Assembly (NCBI GenBank): GCA_037383845.1
Contig: JARRON010000050.1
Span: 1-22,901, forward strand
Length of the DNA: 22,901 nucleotides
Origin: JARRON01 sp037383845
GTDB lineage: Bacteria > Pseudomonadota > Gammaproteobacteria > Steroidobacterales > XN24
Direction of reading: 5' to 3'
Shown piece by piece: positions 10,607 to 18,449 of this stretch. How positions within the stretch are numbered: position 1 is the stretch's first letter; each line of letters begins with the position of its first letter. Both the position numbers and the translations under genes were made by a program. The notes under the pieces were generated by a model. That model did no database searches. It was not told the origin of the DNA and worked only from the letters and a program-made list of their open reading frames with translations.

Positions 10607-11947
10607 ATGGAGAAAGTCGACACCCTGATCAAGGCCCGCTGGGTCGCGCCCGTCGCCGGCGACGCCGGGGTACTCGAGGACCATGCCGTGGCCGTCCGGC
10701 AGGGCCGCATCGTTGCCGTGCTTCCTGCGGCCGAGGCCCGGGTGAATTTCGACGCCGCGGAAATGGTGGAGCGGCCCGATCACGTGTTGATCCCGGGGCT
10801 CGTAAACGGGCACACCCACGCGGCCATGACGCTGCTTCGGGGCCTCGCCGACGATCTGCCGCTGATGGAATGGCTGGAAGGCCATATCTGGCCGGCGGAG
10901 CAGCGCTGGGTAAGCGCCGAGTTCGTAGAGCACGGCACTGAACTGGCCATTGCCGAGATGCTGCTGGGCGGCACCACTACGTTCAACGACATGTATTTCT
11001 TCCCGGACGTGGCCGCCCGGGTGGCGGCCCGCTGCGGCATGCGCGCTGTCATCGGCATGATCGTCGTTCGTTTCCCGACCGCCTGGGCGGCCGAGGGCGG
11101 CGAATACCTGCGCAAGGGCCTCGCGCTGCGGGACGAGTACAAGGGTCATCCGCTGGTGACCACGGCGTTTGCCCCCCATGCGCCCTACACGGTGGCGGAC
11201 GAGGACCTGGCGCGGATCCGCAGGCTCGCGGACGAACTGGAAATCCCGGTTCACATGCACGTGCACGAGACCGCAGACGAGGTCGCTCGCCAGGTGGACG
11301 CGGACGGCCGGCGCCCGCTGCAGCGCCTGGACGATATCGGCCTGGTATCGCCCATGCTCGCCGGCGTGCACATGACCCAGCTTCTCGACGAAGAGATCGC
11401 CCGGCTCGCCGATGCGGGCGCCAGCGTGATCCACTGTCCTGAATCCAACCTCAAGCTCGCCAGCGGATTCTGTCCTGTGAAACGCCTCGCCGATGCCGGC
11501 GTGAACCTGGCTCTCGGCACCGATGGGGCGGCAAGTAACAACGACCTCGACATGTTCGGCGAAATGCGCACTGCTGCACTCCTGGCCAAGGGCGTCGCCG
11601 GCTCCGCCAGCGCGATCAGCGCCGGGACCGTGCTTTCCATGGCTACCCGGCAGGGGGCCTGCGCCCTGGGCCTGGGCGAGGAAACCGGGTCGCTGGAGCC
11701 GGGCAAATGGGCCGACCTGTGCTGCGTGGACCTGCGCCGGCCGGCAACCTGGCCGGTGTACGACCCGGTCGCCCAGCTCGTCTACGCCGCCTGCCGTGAG
11801 CAGGTCAGCGATACCTGGGTAGCGGGCCGGCACCTGGTCAAGGAGGGCCGGCTGACGCGCCTGGAGACGCACCAGCTGCTCGAGCAGGCTGCGGCATGGC
11901 GGGGTCGCATCGCCCGATTCGATGCGGCGGAAGAGAGGACTTCATGA
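10607..11947 (+). CDS. mtaD: 5-methylthioadenosine/S-adenosylhomocysteine deaminase
   Basis: Amidohydrolase-superfamily metal enzyme of 446 residues that deaminates methylthioadenosine and/or S-adenosylhomocysteine. The metal-binding HTHAAMT is at residues 69-75. Further ligand motifs are HMHVHETADEV, the histidine in HCPESNLKLASG, and the aspartate in LGTDGAASNNDLDM. The ATG reads MEKVDTLIKARWVAPV, a normal family start; GGAG lies unusually close to it, so the start is likely but not certain. Divergent from mtnA and followed by ubiG with an ATGA overlap, it matches the Pseudomonas order mtnA / mtaD-ubiG-mupP. I infer it clears methylthioadenosine and SAH formed by methyltransferases such as UbiG. 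Confidence 0.94.
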   Translation: MEKVDTLIKARWVAPVAGDAGVLEDHAVAVRQGRIVAVLPAAEARVNFDAAEMVERPDHVLIPGLVNGHTHAAMTLLRGLADDLPLMEWLEGHIWPAEQRWVSAEFVEHGTELAIAEMLLGGTTTFNDMYFFPDVAARVAARCGMRAVIGMIVVRFPTAWAAEGGEYLRKGLALRDEYKGHPLVTTAFAPHAPYTVADEDLARIRRLADELEIPVHMHVHETADEVARQVDADGRRPLQRLDDIGLVSPMLAGVHMTQLLDEEIARLADAGASVIHCPESNLKLASGFCPVKRLADAGVNLALGTDGAASNNDLDMFGEMRTAALLAKGVAGSASAISAGTVLSMATRQGACALGLGEETGSLEPGKWADLCCVDLRRPATWPVYDPVAQLVYAACREQVSDTWVAGRHLVKEGRLTRLETHQLLEQAAAWRGRIARFDAAEERTS

Positions 11948-12660
11948 GCGAACAACCCCACAACGTGGACCACGACGAGATCGCCCGCTTCGAGGCCCTT
12001 GCCGAACGCTGGTGGGACCCGGAGGGCGACTTCAAGCCGCTCCACGACATCAATCCGGTGCGGCTGGACTTCATCGACGAGCGGGCGAAGCTGTCGGGCA
12101 AGCGCGTGCTGGACATCGGCTGCGGCGGAGGCATCCTGGCTGAGTCCATGGCAGGACGCGGCGCAACCGTCACCGCCATCGACATGGCCGAGGCGCCGCT
12201 GTCCGTCGCCCGCATCCACATGGCCGAGTCCGGCGTGGAGGTGGAGTACCGCCGGGAGACCGCGGAGGCCCATGCGGAGAACCACGAAGGCGGCTACGAC
12301 GTGGTCACCTGCCTGGAAATGCTGGAGCATGTCCCCGATCCCAGCCAGGTGGTGGCCGCCTGCCGGCGCCTGGTAAAGCCGGGGGGCCACGTGTTCTTTT
12401 CCACCATCAATCGCAATCCCAAGTCCTTCCTCATGGCCATTATCGGCGCCGAGTATGTGCTTCGGCTCCTGCCCCGGGGCACCCACGAGTACGCGAAGCT
12501 CATCCGGCCCTCGGAGCTCGCCGGCTGGGCGCGCAGTGCCGGGCTCGACCTGCACGCCTTCACGGGCATGCACTACAACCCGCTGACCCGCCAGACCACC
12601 CTTGGGGGCAACGTCCACGTGAACTACCTGGCCTGGTGCACCCGGCCGGAGACGGGATGA
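11944..12660 (+). CDS. ubiG: Ubiquinone biosynthesis O-methyltransferase UbiG
   Basis: SAM-dependent enzyme performing both O-methylations in ubiquinone synthesis, in the cytosol and at the inner membrane face. The protein is 238 residues. It has the N-terminal FEALAERWWDPEGDFKPLH block that distinguishes UbiG, SAM motif I VLDIGCGGGILAE at about 55-67, EMLEHVPDP, and the late INRNPKSF and HEYAKLIRPSEL segments. The ATG overlaps the mtaD stop as ATGA and AGAGGA lies just upstream. The gene after it also overlaps by ATGA, so mtaD, ubiG and mupP are likely translated as a coupled set. Confidence 0.97.
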   Translation: MSEQPHNVDHDEIARFEALAERWWDPEGDFKPLHDINPVRLDFIDERAKLSGKRVLDIGCGGGILAESMAGRGATVTAIDMAEAPLSVARIHMAESGVEVEYRRETAEAHAENHEGGYDVVTCLEMLEHVPDPSQVVAACRRLVKPGGHVFFSTINRNPKSFLMAIIGAEYVLRLLPRGTHEYAKLIRPSELAGWARSAGLDLHAFTGMHYNPLTRQTTLGGNVHVNYLAWCTRPETG

Positions 12661-13343
12661 GCGCAACCGCGGGCGTCCTCTTCGACCTCGACGGCACCCT
12701 CGCCGACACGGCGCCGGACCTGGCTGCCGCCGTCAACGCCCTGCTGAAGGAAGAAGGCAGGGCGCCACTGCCTTATGAGCAGATCCGGCCCTGGGTCTCC
12801 TGGGGAGCGCCGCGGCTGGTGCGGCTCGCGTTCGGGGAGGAGCTTGCGGCCGACGAACTGCATTCCCTGCGGAGCCGGCTGCTGGTGTTCTACGAGGCCG
12901 GCCTGTGCCGGCACAGCCGCGTCTTCCCCGACATGCTGCCGGTGCTGGACGGGCTGGAGCGCGCCGGACTGCCCTGGGGCATCGTCACCAACAAGCCCGG
13001 CTGGCTCACCGAGCCTCTGGTCGCAGCCCTCGGGCTTTCCGAAAGGGCGGGAACCGTCATCAGCGGCGACACCCTCCCCTACGCCAAGCCCCATCCCATG
13101 CCGCTGCTGCACGCTGCCCGCGAGCTTGGCGTCGCCAGGAAGCACTGTCTTTACGTCGGAGATGCCGCCCGCGACATCGAGGCCGGCCGCGCGGCGGGAA
13201 TGGTGACCGTTGCCGCGGCCTGGGGCTACATCCCCACCAGCGACGATCCGTCCACGTGGGCGGCTGACCGGGTATTCGGAGACCCGGGCGGCCTTCTGAA
13301 CCTCGCCATGGACATCGCCAGGGCAGGAGAAGGGGCGGCCTGA
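12657..13343 (+). CDS. mupP: HAD-family phosphatase, probably N-acetylmuramic acid 6-phosphate phosphatase MupP (or Gph)
   Basis: HAD hydrolase of 228 residues. Motif I is FDLDGTLADT near the N-terminus, motif II is the Thr in IVTNKP, motif III the lysine in KPHPMP and motif IV VGDAARDIEAG; a helical cap lies between motifs I and II. The ATG overlaps the ubiG stop; an in-frame GTG seven codons earlier is less likely. Sequence alone does not separate phosphoglycolate phosphatase (Gph) from MupP. The position directly after ubiG and in the same block as a yciK-like SDR is that of Pseudomonas mupP, which serves the MurNAc recycling route (AnmK, MupP, AmgK, MurU). The assignment is therefore by context. 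Confidence 0.75.
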   Translation: MSATAGVLFDLDGTLADTAPDLAAAVNALLKEEGRAPLPYEQIRPWVSWGAPRLVRLAFGEELAADELHSLRSRLLVFYEAGLCRHSRVFPDMLPVLDGLERAGLPWGIVTNKPGWLTEPLVAALGLSERAGTVISGDTLPYAKPHPMPLLHAARELGVARKHCLYVGDAARDIEAGRAAGMVTVAAAWGYIPTSDDPSTWAADRVFGDPGGLLNLAMDIARAGEGAA

Positions 13344-14571
13344 TGCCCTTCGACACGACGTGGCTCGAAGCCCCCTGGGTCATACCGGCTCTCTGGGCCG
13401 CCGGCGGACTCCTGCTGGGCGTGCTCAACACCAGCCTGTTCGCCCTGCGAAGCAGCAGCGCGCCGCCGAGGAACGTCTCACGGCGACGGTGGACTCCCTC
13501 GCCCGCCGGTCGCTCAGGGACAACAGCGAAAACTTCCTCGCGCTGGCCCGGGAGAACCTGGGCCGCCAGCAGGAGCGGGCCCGGGGGGAGCTGAAAGAAC
13601 GGGAAAAGGCCATCGAATCCCTGGTGGGGCCTATCCGCGAGGCCCTCGATGCCGCACGAACACGCATCGAGGCCATCGAGAAGGACCGGCATACCGCCTT
13701 CGGCAACATCAGGGCCCTGCTGGAGACGATGAACCGGGACCAGCAGGCGCTCAGCTCGGAGACGAGGAACCTGGTCACCGCCCTGCGGCGCCCCGAAGTC
13801 CGCGGCCAGTGGGGCGAGATGACCCTGCGGCGACTGGTGGAACTGGCGGGCATGGTGGAACACTGCGATTTCACTGAGCAGGAGCACATCCGGGGCCCCG
13901 AGGGTGCCCTCCGCCCGGACCTGATCATCCACCTCCCGGAATCTCGCCAGCTGGTGGTAGACGTCAAGACGCCGCTGGACGCCTACCTGGCTGCGGTGGA
14001 GGCGCCGGACGATGCAACCAAGGAGGCTGCCCTGCAGCGGCATGCGCGGAAGGTCCGGGAGCGCATACGGGAACTGGCGGGGAAAGCCTACTGGTCCCAG
14101 TTCGAGCGCAGCCCCGAGTTCGTCATCCTGTTCATTCCGGGGGACCAGTTCCTGAGCGCCGCCTTGTCCAGGGACGCGGGACTTCTGGACGAAGCCCTCA
14201 GCCAGCACGTCATTCTTGCGACCCCCACCAGCCTGGTGGCCCTGCTGAAGGCGGTGGCCTACGGCTGGCGGCAGGTGGTGCTGGCGGAAAACGCCCGCCA
14301 GGTGAGGGACCTGGCCACCGAGCTGCACCGGCGCCTCGCTACTTTCACCGAGCATCTCGCCCGAGTGGGCAAGAATCTCTCCGGGAGCGTTGACGCCTAC
14401 AACGCCGCCGTCGGCTCGCTGGAGCGCAGCGTCCTGCCCGGAGCCCGACGTATCGTCGAGCTGGGCGTGCAGGAGAATAAGGAGCTCGCCGACCTGCCGG
14501 ACATTGAGACCCGGACGCGCCGGCCGGACCACAACGAGTCCCTGCCGCCCACGGAAGACGACGAGACGTGA
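13343..14571 (+). CDS. rmuC: DNA recombination protein RmuC, with apparent frameshift near the N-terminus
   Basis: RmuC limits recombination between inverted repeats and has a nuclease-like fold; the biochemical role is poorly defined. The frame beginning at the ATG that overlaps the mupP stop (TGATG) encodes a membrane segment at about residues 10-35 (WVIPALWAAGGLLLGVLNTS) and then degenerates. From about 13450 the frame one base back encodes the rest: a coiled coil (RAAEERLTATVDSLARR), then RDNSENFLALARENLG, GQWGEMTLRRLVELAGM, RPDLIIHLPE, VVDVKTPLDAYLAA, FIPGDQFL and so on to 14571. A one-base loss near 13449-13450 (CTGCG-AAGCAG) would explain the break. I see no slippery heptamer. The coiled coil after the membrane segment is also shorter than in E. 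coli RmuC. It could be a real mutation or a sequencing error. Confidence 0.85.
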
Positions 14572-15434
14572 TGAGCGAAGCGATGGCCCCGAAGGCCCTC
14601 GCGCCGGGTTCCCCGCTGTGGTGGGCCCGGCTTTTCGCCCTGCCCGAGCGACGCTCGGCCTTCGACGCGCTGCTGGCGATCCGGGGAGAGCTGGTCACGA
14701 CGGCGTTGGGAACCACGGATCCCAATGTCGCCGGCGCCAAGCTCAGCTGGTGGCGGGAAGAATTGAGGCGTTTCGGATCCGGGGGCGAGCAGCACCCCGC
14801 CACCCGCGCCCTGGCCTCTGCGGAAGGCGGCCGCGACGTGGAGCCGGAGTACCTGGAAGAGATGCTCGACGGGGCGGAGATGGACGTGGCTCACCGACCC
14901 TGCGCCGCGTTCTCGGAGCTCCGTCTGTACTGTCATCGTACTTCCGGCGTCCTCCAGGAACTGCTGGTCGTCGTTACCGGGACCGACTCTCCGCGCGGAG
15001 AGCGGGCAGTTCGCAATGCGGCGCACCGGCTTGGCATCGGCCTTCGGCTGGCCGAACTCGCCTGCGACTTTCCGGCGGACCTGAAGTCCGGCCGGCTCTA
15101 TCTCCCCGGCGACTGGCTGGACGACGCCGGTGTCTCCGACGACGCGCTGGTAGCGGAGCGGCCGGATCCGGCCCTGGCCGCCTGCCTGTCGAGGCTGGCC
15201 GGTGAAGCCCGGCAGGCCCTCGATGACGCCATGGCGGACTGGCCGAAGGGACAAAAGAAGCGCCATCGACATGCCATGGTGCTGGCCGACCTGGCGAAGC
15301 GGCGCCTCGACCAGGCCGAGGCCCTTTCATGGATCCCGGCGACGACGGCGGCGGGTGCAACCCGGGCCCGCAGGACGCTGGGAGACCTGGTGACCGCGTG
15401 GCGCGCTGCGCGCCGGGCCGTCCGGGAAGGCTGA
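14571..15434 (+). CDS. Diverged squalene/phytoene synthase family protein
   Basis: A 287-residue all-helical protein with the trans-isoprenyl diphosphate synthase fold of squalene/phytoene synthases. The second half keeps a recognisable motif, GIGLRLAELACDFPADLKSGRLYLP, where phytoene synthases have a line like QLTNILRDVGEDxxRGRxYLP; the DxxxD spacing survives as DFPAD. The first aspartate-rich motif seems lost: the segment at the expected position reads LLAIRGEL, and the region goes on to AKLSWWREEL. That WW/FWR pattern recalls the NDUFAF6-type branch (a complex I assembly factor in eukaryotes). The product is therefore unlikely to be an ordinary terpene synthase; function unknown. The ATG overlaps the rmuC stop. 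No carotenoid or hopanoid genes are nearby. Confidence 0.8.
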   Translation: MSEAMAPKALAPGSPLWWARLFALPERRSAFDALLAIRGELVTTALGTTDPNVAGAKLSWWREELRRFGSGGEQHPATRALASAEGGRDVEPEYLEEMLDGAEMDVAHRPCAAFSELRLYCHRTSGVLQELLVVVTGTDSPRGERAVRNAAHRLGIGLRLAELACDFPADLKSGRLYLPGDWLDDAGVSDDALVAERPDPALAACLSRLAGEARQALDDAMADWPKGQKKRHRHAMVLADLAKRRLDQAEALSWIPATTAAGATRARRTLGDLVTAWRAARRAVREG

Positions 15435-15445
15435 AGGAGATGAAG

Positions 15446-16207
15446 ATGAAGCTGGAAGTGGAGCGCATGACCGGATACGAAGCCAGGCCCGGCCTGCTGG
15501 AGGGCCGCGTGATCCTGGTGACCGGCGCCGGAGCAGGGATCGGCCGGGCGTTGTCACTGGCCGCTGCAGATCTCGGGGCGACGGTGATCCTGCTGGGCCG
15601 CACCCAGAAGAAGCTCGAGGCGGTCTACGACCAGATCGTCGAGGGAGGTGGCCCGCGCCCGTCGATTTTCCCCATGGACCTGGCCCGGGCGCGCGGGGAG
15701 GACTATGACCGGCTGAGTGGCGCCATCGAGGAAGAATGGGGCCGCCTGGACGCGCTGGTGCAGAATGCCGGCATCCTCGGCGACCGCACGCCCATCGAGT
15801 TCTACGACGTGGGCACCTGGCAACGGGTGCTGCACATCAATCTCACCGCGCCGTTCATCTTCTGCCGCTGCCTTCTGCCGCTGCTGAAACGCTCGGACGA
15901 CGCCTCGGTGATCTTTGCCTCCAGCGGCGTCGGCCGCAGAGGCAAGGCCTACTGGGGCGCGTACTCGGTGTCGAAATTCGGCATCGAGGCCCTGAACCAG
16001 ATCCTCGCCGACGAGGTCGACCAGGCAGAAAATCTCCGGGTCAACGCAGTCAACCCGGGACCCACGCGCACCGCCATGCGGGCCAGCGCCTATCCCGCCG
16101 AGGACCCGGATACCCTGAAAACGCCGGAGGAAATCCTGGGCGTCTACCTGTACCTGCTTGGACCGGACAGCCGCGGCGTCAGCGGCAAGAGTTTCGACGC
16201 CCAGTAA
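15446..16207 (+). CDS. Short-chain dehydrogenase/reductase, YciK family
   Basis: Classical SDR of 253 residues. It has the glycine-rich cofactor site VTGAGAGIGRA, the QNAGIL motif (NAG), the catalytic serine in ASSGVGR and YxxxK as YSVSK. RVNAVNPGPTRTAMRASAYPAEDP closely resembles E. coli YciK, whose substrate is unsettled. Three in-frame ATGs compete. I chose 15446 because AAGGAG stands 6 bases before it. 15440 would sit directly on that site. 15467 (MTGYEARPGLLEGR) aligns best with YciK homologues and has GGAAG 8 bases upstream, so it is a real alternative. The gene's last 29 bases overlap the 3' end of the opposite-strand glycosylase gene. Confidence 0.9.
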   Translation: MKLEVERMTGYEARPGLLEGRVILVTGAGAGIGRALSLAAADLGATVILLGRTQKKLEAVYDQIVEGGGPRPSIFPMDLARARGEDYDRLSGAIEEEWGRLDALVQNAGILGDRTPIEFYDVGTWQRVLHINLTAPFIFCRCLLPLLKRSDDASVIFASSGVGRRGKAYWGAYSVSKFGIEALNQILADEVDQAENLRVNAVNPGPTRTAMRASAYPAEDPDTLKTPEEILGVYLYLLGPDSRGVSGKSFDAQ

Positions 16208-16856
16208 GGCGACGCCCCGTCGCACAACCTGCTGCGAGAACGCACCCTGCGCACCGGGGCTCGCGGCCGCAGGGGTGCTTGGAGTGAGCGACGATGAGGG
16301 CGTGGAACTCGTTCATGAGCGACGCGCTGCCTGGCAAGCGTGACTCGCAGAAGCTGCGTACCGCCTCGTAGCCCGCCCTGCCCGTCCGGTCCCCGAGCAC
16401 GCCGGTCCGGTTCAGCAATCTCCGCGCATAGCTGTCGGCAATGAAGACCGGCCGGCCGAATGCGTACACGAGGATGCAGTCCGCCGTCTCCGGGCCGATG
16501 CCTTCCCGATCAAGCAGCAGGCGCCGCAGGGGCGCGGTATCCAGGGCCGAAAGGTTCTCGAATCCGCCGGCATCCACCAGCCAGCGGGCAAAGGCCTTCA
16601 GGGCCGGCGCCTTGCGGCGATAGAACCCGGCCGGCCGGACGGCGGCCGCGAGCTCCGACAGGGGCGCGGCGGCAAGCGTGCCCGGCTCCAGCCAACCCCG
16701 CTGCTCCAGGACATCCACGGCCCGGGCGGCCTGGGACCATCGGGTGTTCTGAACGAGGATGGCCCCGGCTACCATCTCGAACCGGGTCCGGGCCGGCCAC
16801 CATTCCTGCGGACCGTGATGGTCCATCAGGGTACGGAAAAGCTGCTGCAGTTCCAC
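16179..16856 (-). CDS. Endonuclease III-related DNA glycosylase (HhH-GPD, COG2231-like)
   Basis: A 225-residue protein of the helix-hairpin-helix/GPD base-excision family. The hairpin reads REGIGPETADCILVYAF (about 117-133) and the catalytic aspartate is in FIADSYARRLL (about 141). Four cysteines at 196, 202, 205 and 211 (C-x5-C-x2-C-x5-C) should bind a [4Fe-4S] cluster. Endonuclease III has a lyase lysine in GVGRKTA; here that position is Glu (GIGPETA), as in the MagIII group from Helicobacter (GIGKESAD). I therefore predict a monofunctional glycosylase, perhaps for alkylated bases. The start is a GTG without a clear ribosome site, 17 bases after rluB. It is not standard nth. Confidence 0.85.
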   Translation of the reverse strand: MELQQLFRTLMDHHGPQEWWPARTRFEMVAGAILVQNTRWSQAARAVDVLEQRGWLEPGTLAAAPLSELAAAVRPAGFYRRKAPALKAFARWLVDAGGFENLSALDTAPLRRLLLDREGIGPETADCILVYAFGRPVFIADSYARRLLNRTGVLGDRTGRAGYEAVRSFCESRLPGSASLMNEFHALIVAHSKHPCGREPRCAGCVLAAGCATGRRLTGRRNSCR

Positions 16857-16873
16857 GGCAGTCGATGCCGGCG

Positions 16874-17716
16874 TCAGCGACGACGGCGTCTGCGGGGCTT
16901 CAGCGCCCGGTCCTCCTGGATACCCATGGGAGGCGCTTCCAGCCCCACGTCCTCGTAGAGCGCCCGGACCTCGTCCACGGACAGGTCCCTGAACCGTCCC
17001 CGGCGCAGCTGTCGGTCGAGAGCCACCGGCCCGTATCGGACGCGGGAAAGCCGGGAGACGGTGAGCCCGACAGCCTCCCAGAGGCGGCGGACCTCGCGGT
17101 TGCGCCCTTCGCGGAGCGTGACGTGGAACCAGCGGTTCTTCCCCTCACCCCCGGCGGGCTCGATGGTCTCGAAAGCCGCCGGGCCGTCCTCCAGCTCCAC
17201 CCCGGTCTTGAGGCGAGCCAGCATTGCCTCGTCGGGTGCCCCCAGCACTCTTACAGCGTATTCCCGGAGGATCTCGCCGGAGGGATGCATCAGCGCGTGC
17301 GCCAGGGCCCCGTCGGTAGTGAACAGCAACAGCCCCGTAGTACTGACGTCCAGGCGGCCGACCACGATCCAGCGCCGGCCCCGCAGCCTTGGCAGGGAAT
17401 CGAACACCGTCGGCCGCCCCTCCGGATCGGACCGGGTACAGACCTCATCACCGGGCTTGTGATAGGCAAGGTGCCGATGGCGAACCGGTGCCGGCAATCG
17501 CACCGGCCGTCCGTCGAGCGTGATCTGCTCTTCGCCGGTGACACGCTGGCCGAGTTCCGCCGGGGCCCCGTCCACGGTGACCCGTCCCTCTGTGACCCAG
17601 CGCTCCACCTCGCGCCGGGAACCCATGCCGGCATCCGCGAGGAGCTTGTGGATCCGGACCGGCTCCGCCTCAGGCGTTGCGGGTGATCGCCGGTTTCCCG
17701 GCCTCCGCCTCGGCAT
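16874..17716 (-). CDS. rluB: 23S rRNA pseudouridine 2605 synthase RluB
   Basis: Makes pseudouridine 2605 in 23S rRNA. The protein is 280 residues with an N-terminal S4 RNA-binding domain (RIHKLLADAGMGSRREVERW, about 21-40) and an RsuA-type catalytic domain holding GRLDVSTTGLLLFTTDG; Asp123 is the expected catalytic residue. LEDGPAAF and NREVRRLWEAVG also match RluB rather than RluE or RluF. The ATG chosen lies 47 bases inside scpB, with GGAG 7 bases upstream; a second ATG six codons earlier has no ribosome site. The arginine-rich tail RRRRRR is like other RluB basic C-termini. The order scpA-scpB-rluB is widely conserved. Confidence 0.95.
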   Translation of the reverse strand: MPRRRPGNRRSPATPEAEPVRIHKLLADAGMGSRREVERWVTEGRVTVDGAPAELGQRVTGEEQITLDGRPVRLPAPVRHRHLAYHKPGDEVCTRSDPEGRPTVFDSLPRLRGRRWIVVGRLDVSTTGLLLFTTDGALAHALMHPSGEILREYAVRVLGAPDEAMLARLKTGVELEDGPAAFETIEPAGGEGKNRWFHVTLREGRNREVRRLWEAVGLTVSRLSRVRYGPVALDRQLRRGRFRDLSVDEVRALYEDVGLEAPPMGIQEDRALKPRRRRRR

Positions 17717-18449
17717 CTTCCTGCTCCACGGCATGGTCTGTCGGCTCGGCTTCATCGGTGGCTGGTCGCGCCGTTCCCGTCTCGGACGCGGCGCTTTCGG
17801 CCCCGGCGTGTTCCCCGGACTCCTGCCCGACCGAGGCGCCCGCCGTGGACTGCCCCTCCGGCGCCGACTCTGTGCCGGCGCTGGCCGACAAGGCCGCGTA
17901 TTCCCCGGACTCCGATTCCAGGGCGCCGCTGGCGCCCGCGGCGTCCGGCCGGGGCCCGAAGTCCAGTTCCACGTTGATGCTGTCCAGGTCGCGGATCTCG
18001 GCCAGGGTCGGCAGGTCATCCAGGCGCTTCAGTCCGAAATAGTCCAGGAACTCCCTGGTGGTGCCGAACATCTCGGGCTTGCCTGGGACGTCGCGATGTC
18101 CGACGACCCGGATCCAGCCCCGTTCCTGGAGGGTCCTGACGATGTTCGAGCTGACGCTCACGCCACGGATGTCTTCGATTTCACCGCGCGTGATGGGCTG
18201 ACGGTAGGCCACCAGCGCCAGGGTTTCCAGCAGGGCCCGCGAATACTTGGGAGGGCGCTCCTGCCAGAGACGGGACAGCCACTCGGAGTATTCCGGCCGG
18301 ACCTGGACGCGCCAGCCACTGGCGACTTCCGCGAGGTCAATACCGCGTTCCGCGTATTCAGCGGCGATGGTGGCCAGGGCCTCCTGCAACGCCCGCTTGT
18401 CGGGACGGCCCGGGTCGTCGAAGAGCTTCTGAAGGTCGTCCAGGCTCAG
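17670..18449 (-). CDS. scpB: Segregation and condensation protein B, missing its 5' end because of an inversion
   Basis: ScpB is the winged-helix subunit of the SMC-ScpAB condensin. The minus strand carries it from LSLDDLQKLFDDPG onward, through YSRALLETLALVAYRQPITRGEIEDIRGV and EFLDYFGLKRLDDLPTLAEIRDL, and ends in an acidic, Ala/Glu/Ser-rich tail of about 95 residues. The first 20 codons (MDETKLKNIVEAALMAAGRP) are absent here and lie on the opposite strand just to the right. As sequenced, translation could only begin at poor sites, for example a TTG at 18389, which would drop about 40 residues of the first winged helix. Restoring the inversion gives 279 residues in frame. The protein may be non-functional in the sequenced orientation. 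Confidence 0.85.
   Translation of the reverse strand: MSLDDLQKLFDDPGRPDKRALQEALATIAAEYAERGIDLAEVASGWRVQVRPEYSEWLSRLWQERPPKYSRALLETLALVAYRQPITRGEIEDIRGVSVSSNIVRTLQERGWIRVVGHRDVPGKPEMFGTTREFLDYFGLKRLDDLPTLAEIRDLDSINVELDFGPRPDAAGASGALESESGEYAALSASAGTESAPEGQSTAGASVGQESGEHAGAESAASETGTARPATDEAEPTDHAVEQEDAEAEAGKPAITRNA

Noticed and set aside
13440..13460. Programmed -1 frameshift in rmuC
   Set aside because: No X-XXY-YYZ slippery heptamer and no convincing downstream structure; a one-base loss or a sequencing error explains it more simply.
15435..15445. Starting the YciK-like protein at the first ATG (15440)
   Set aside because: The AAGGAG ribosome site abuts this ATG with no spacer; the ATG six bases later has correct spacing.
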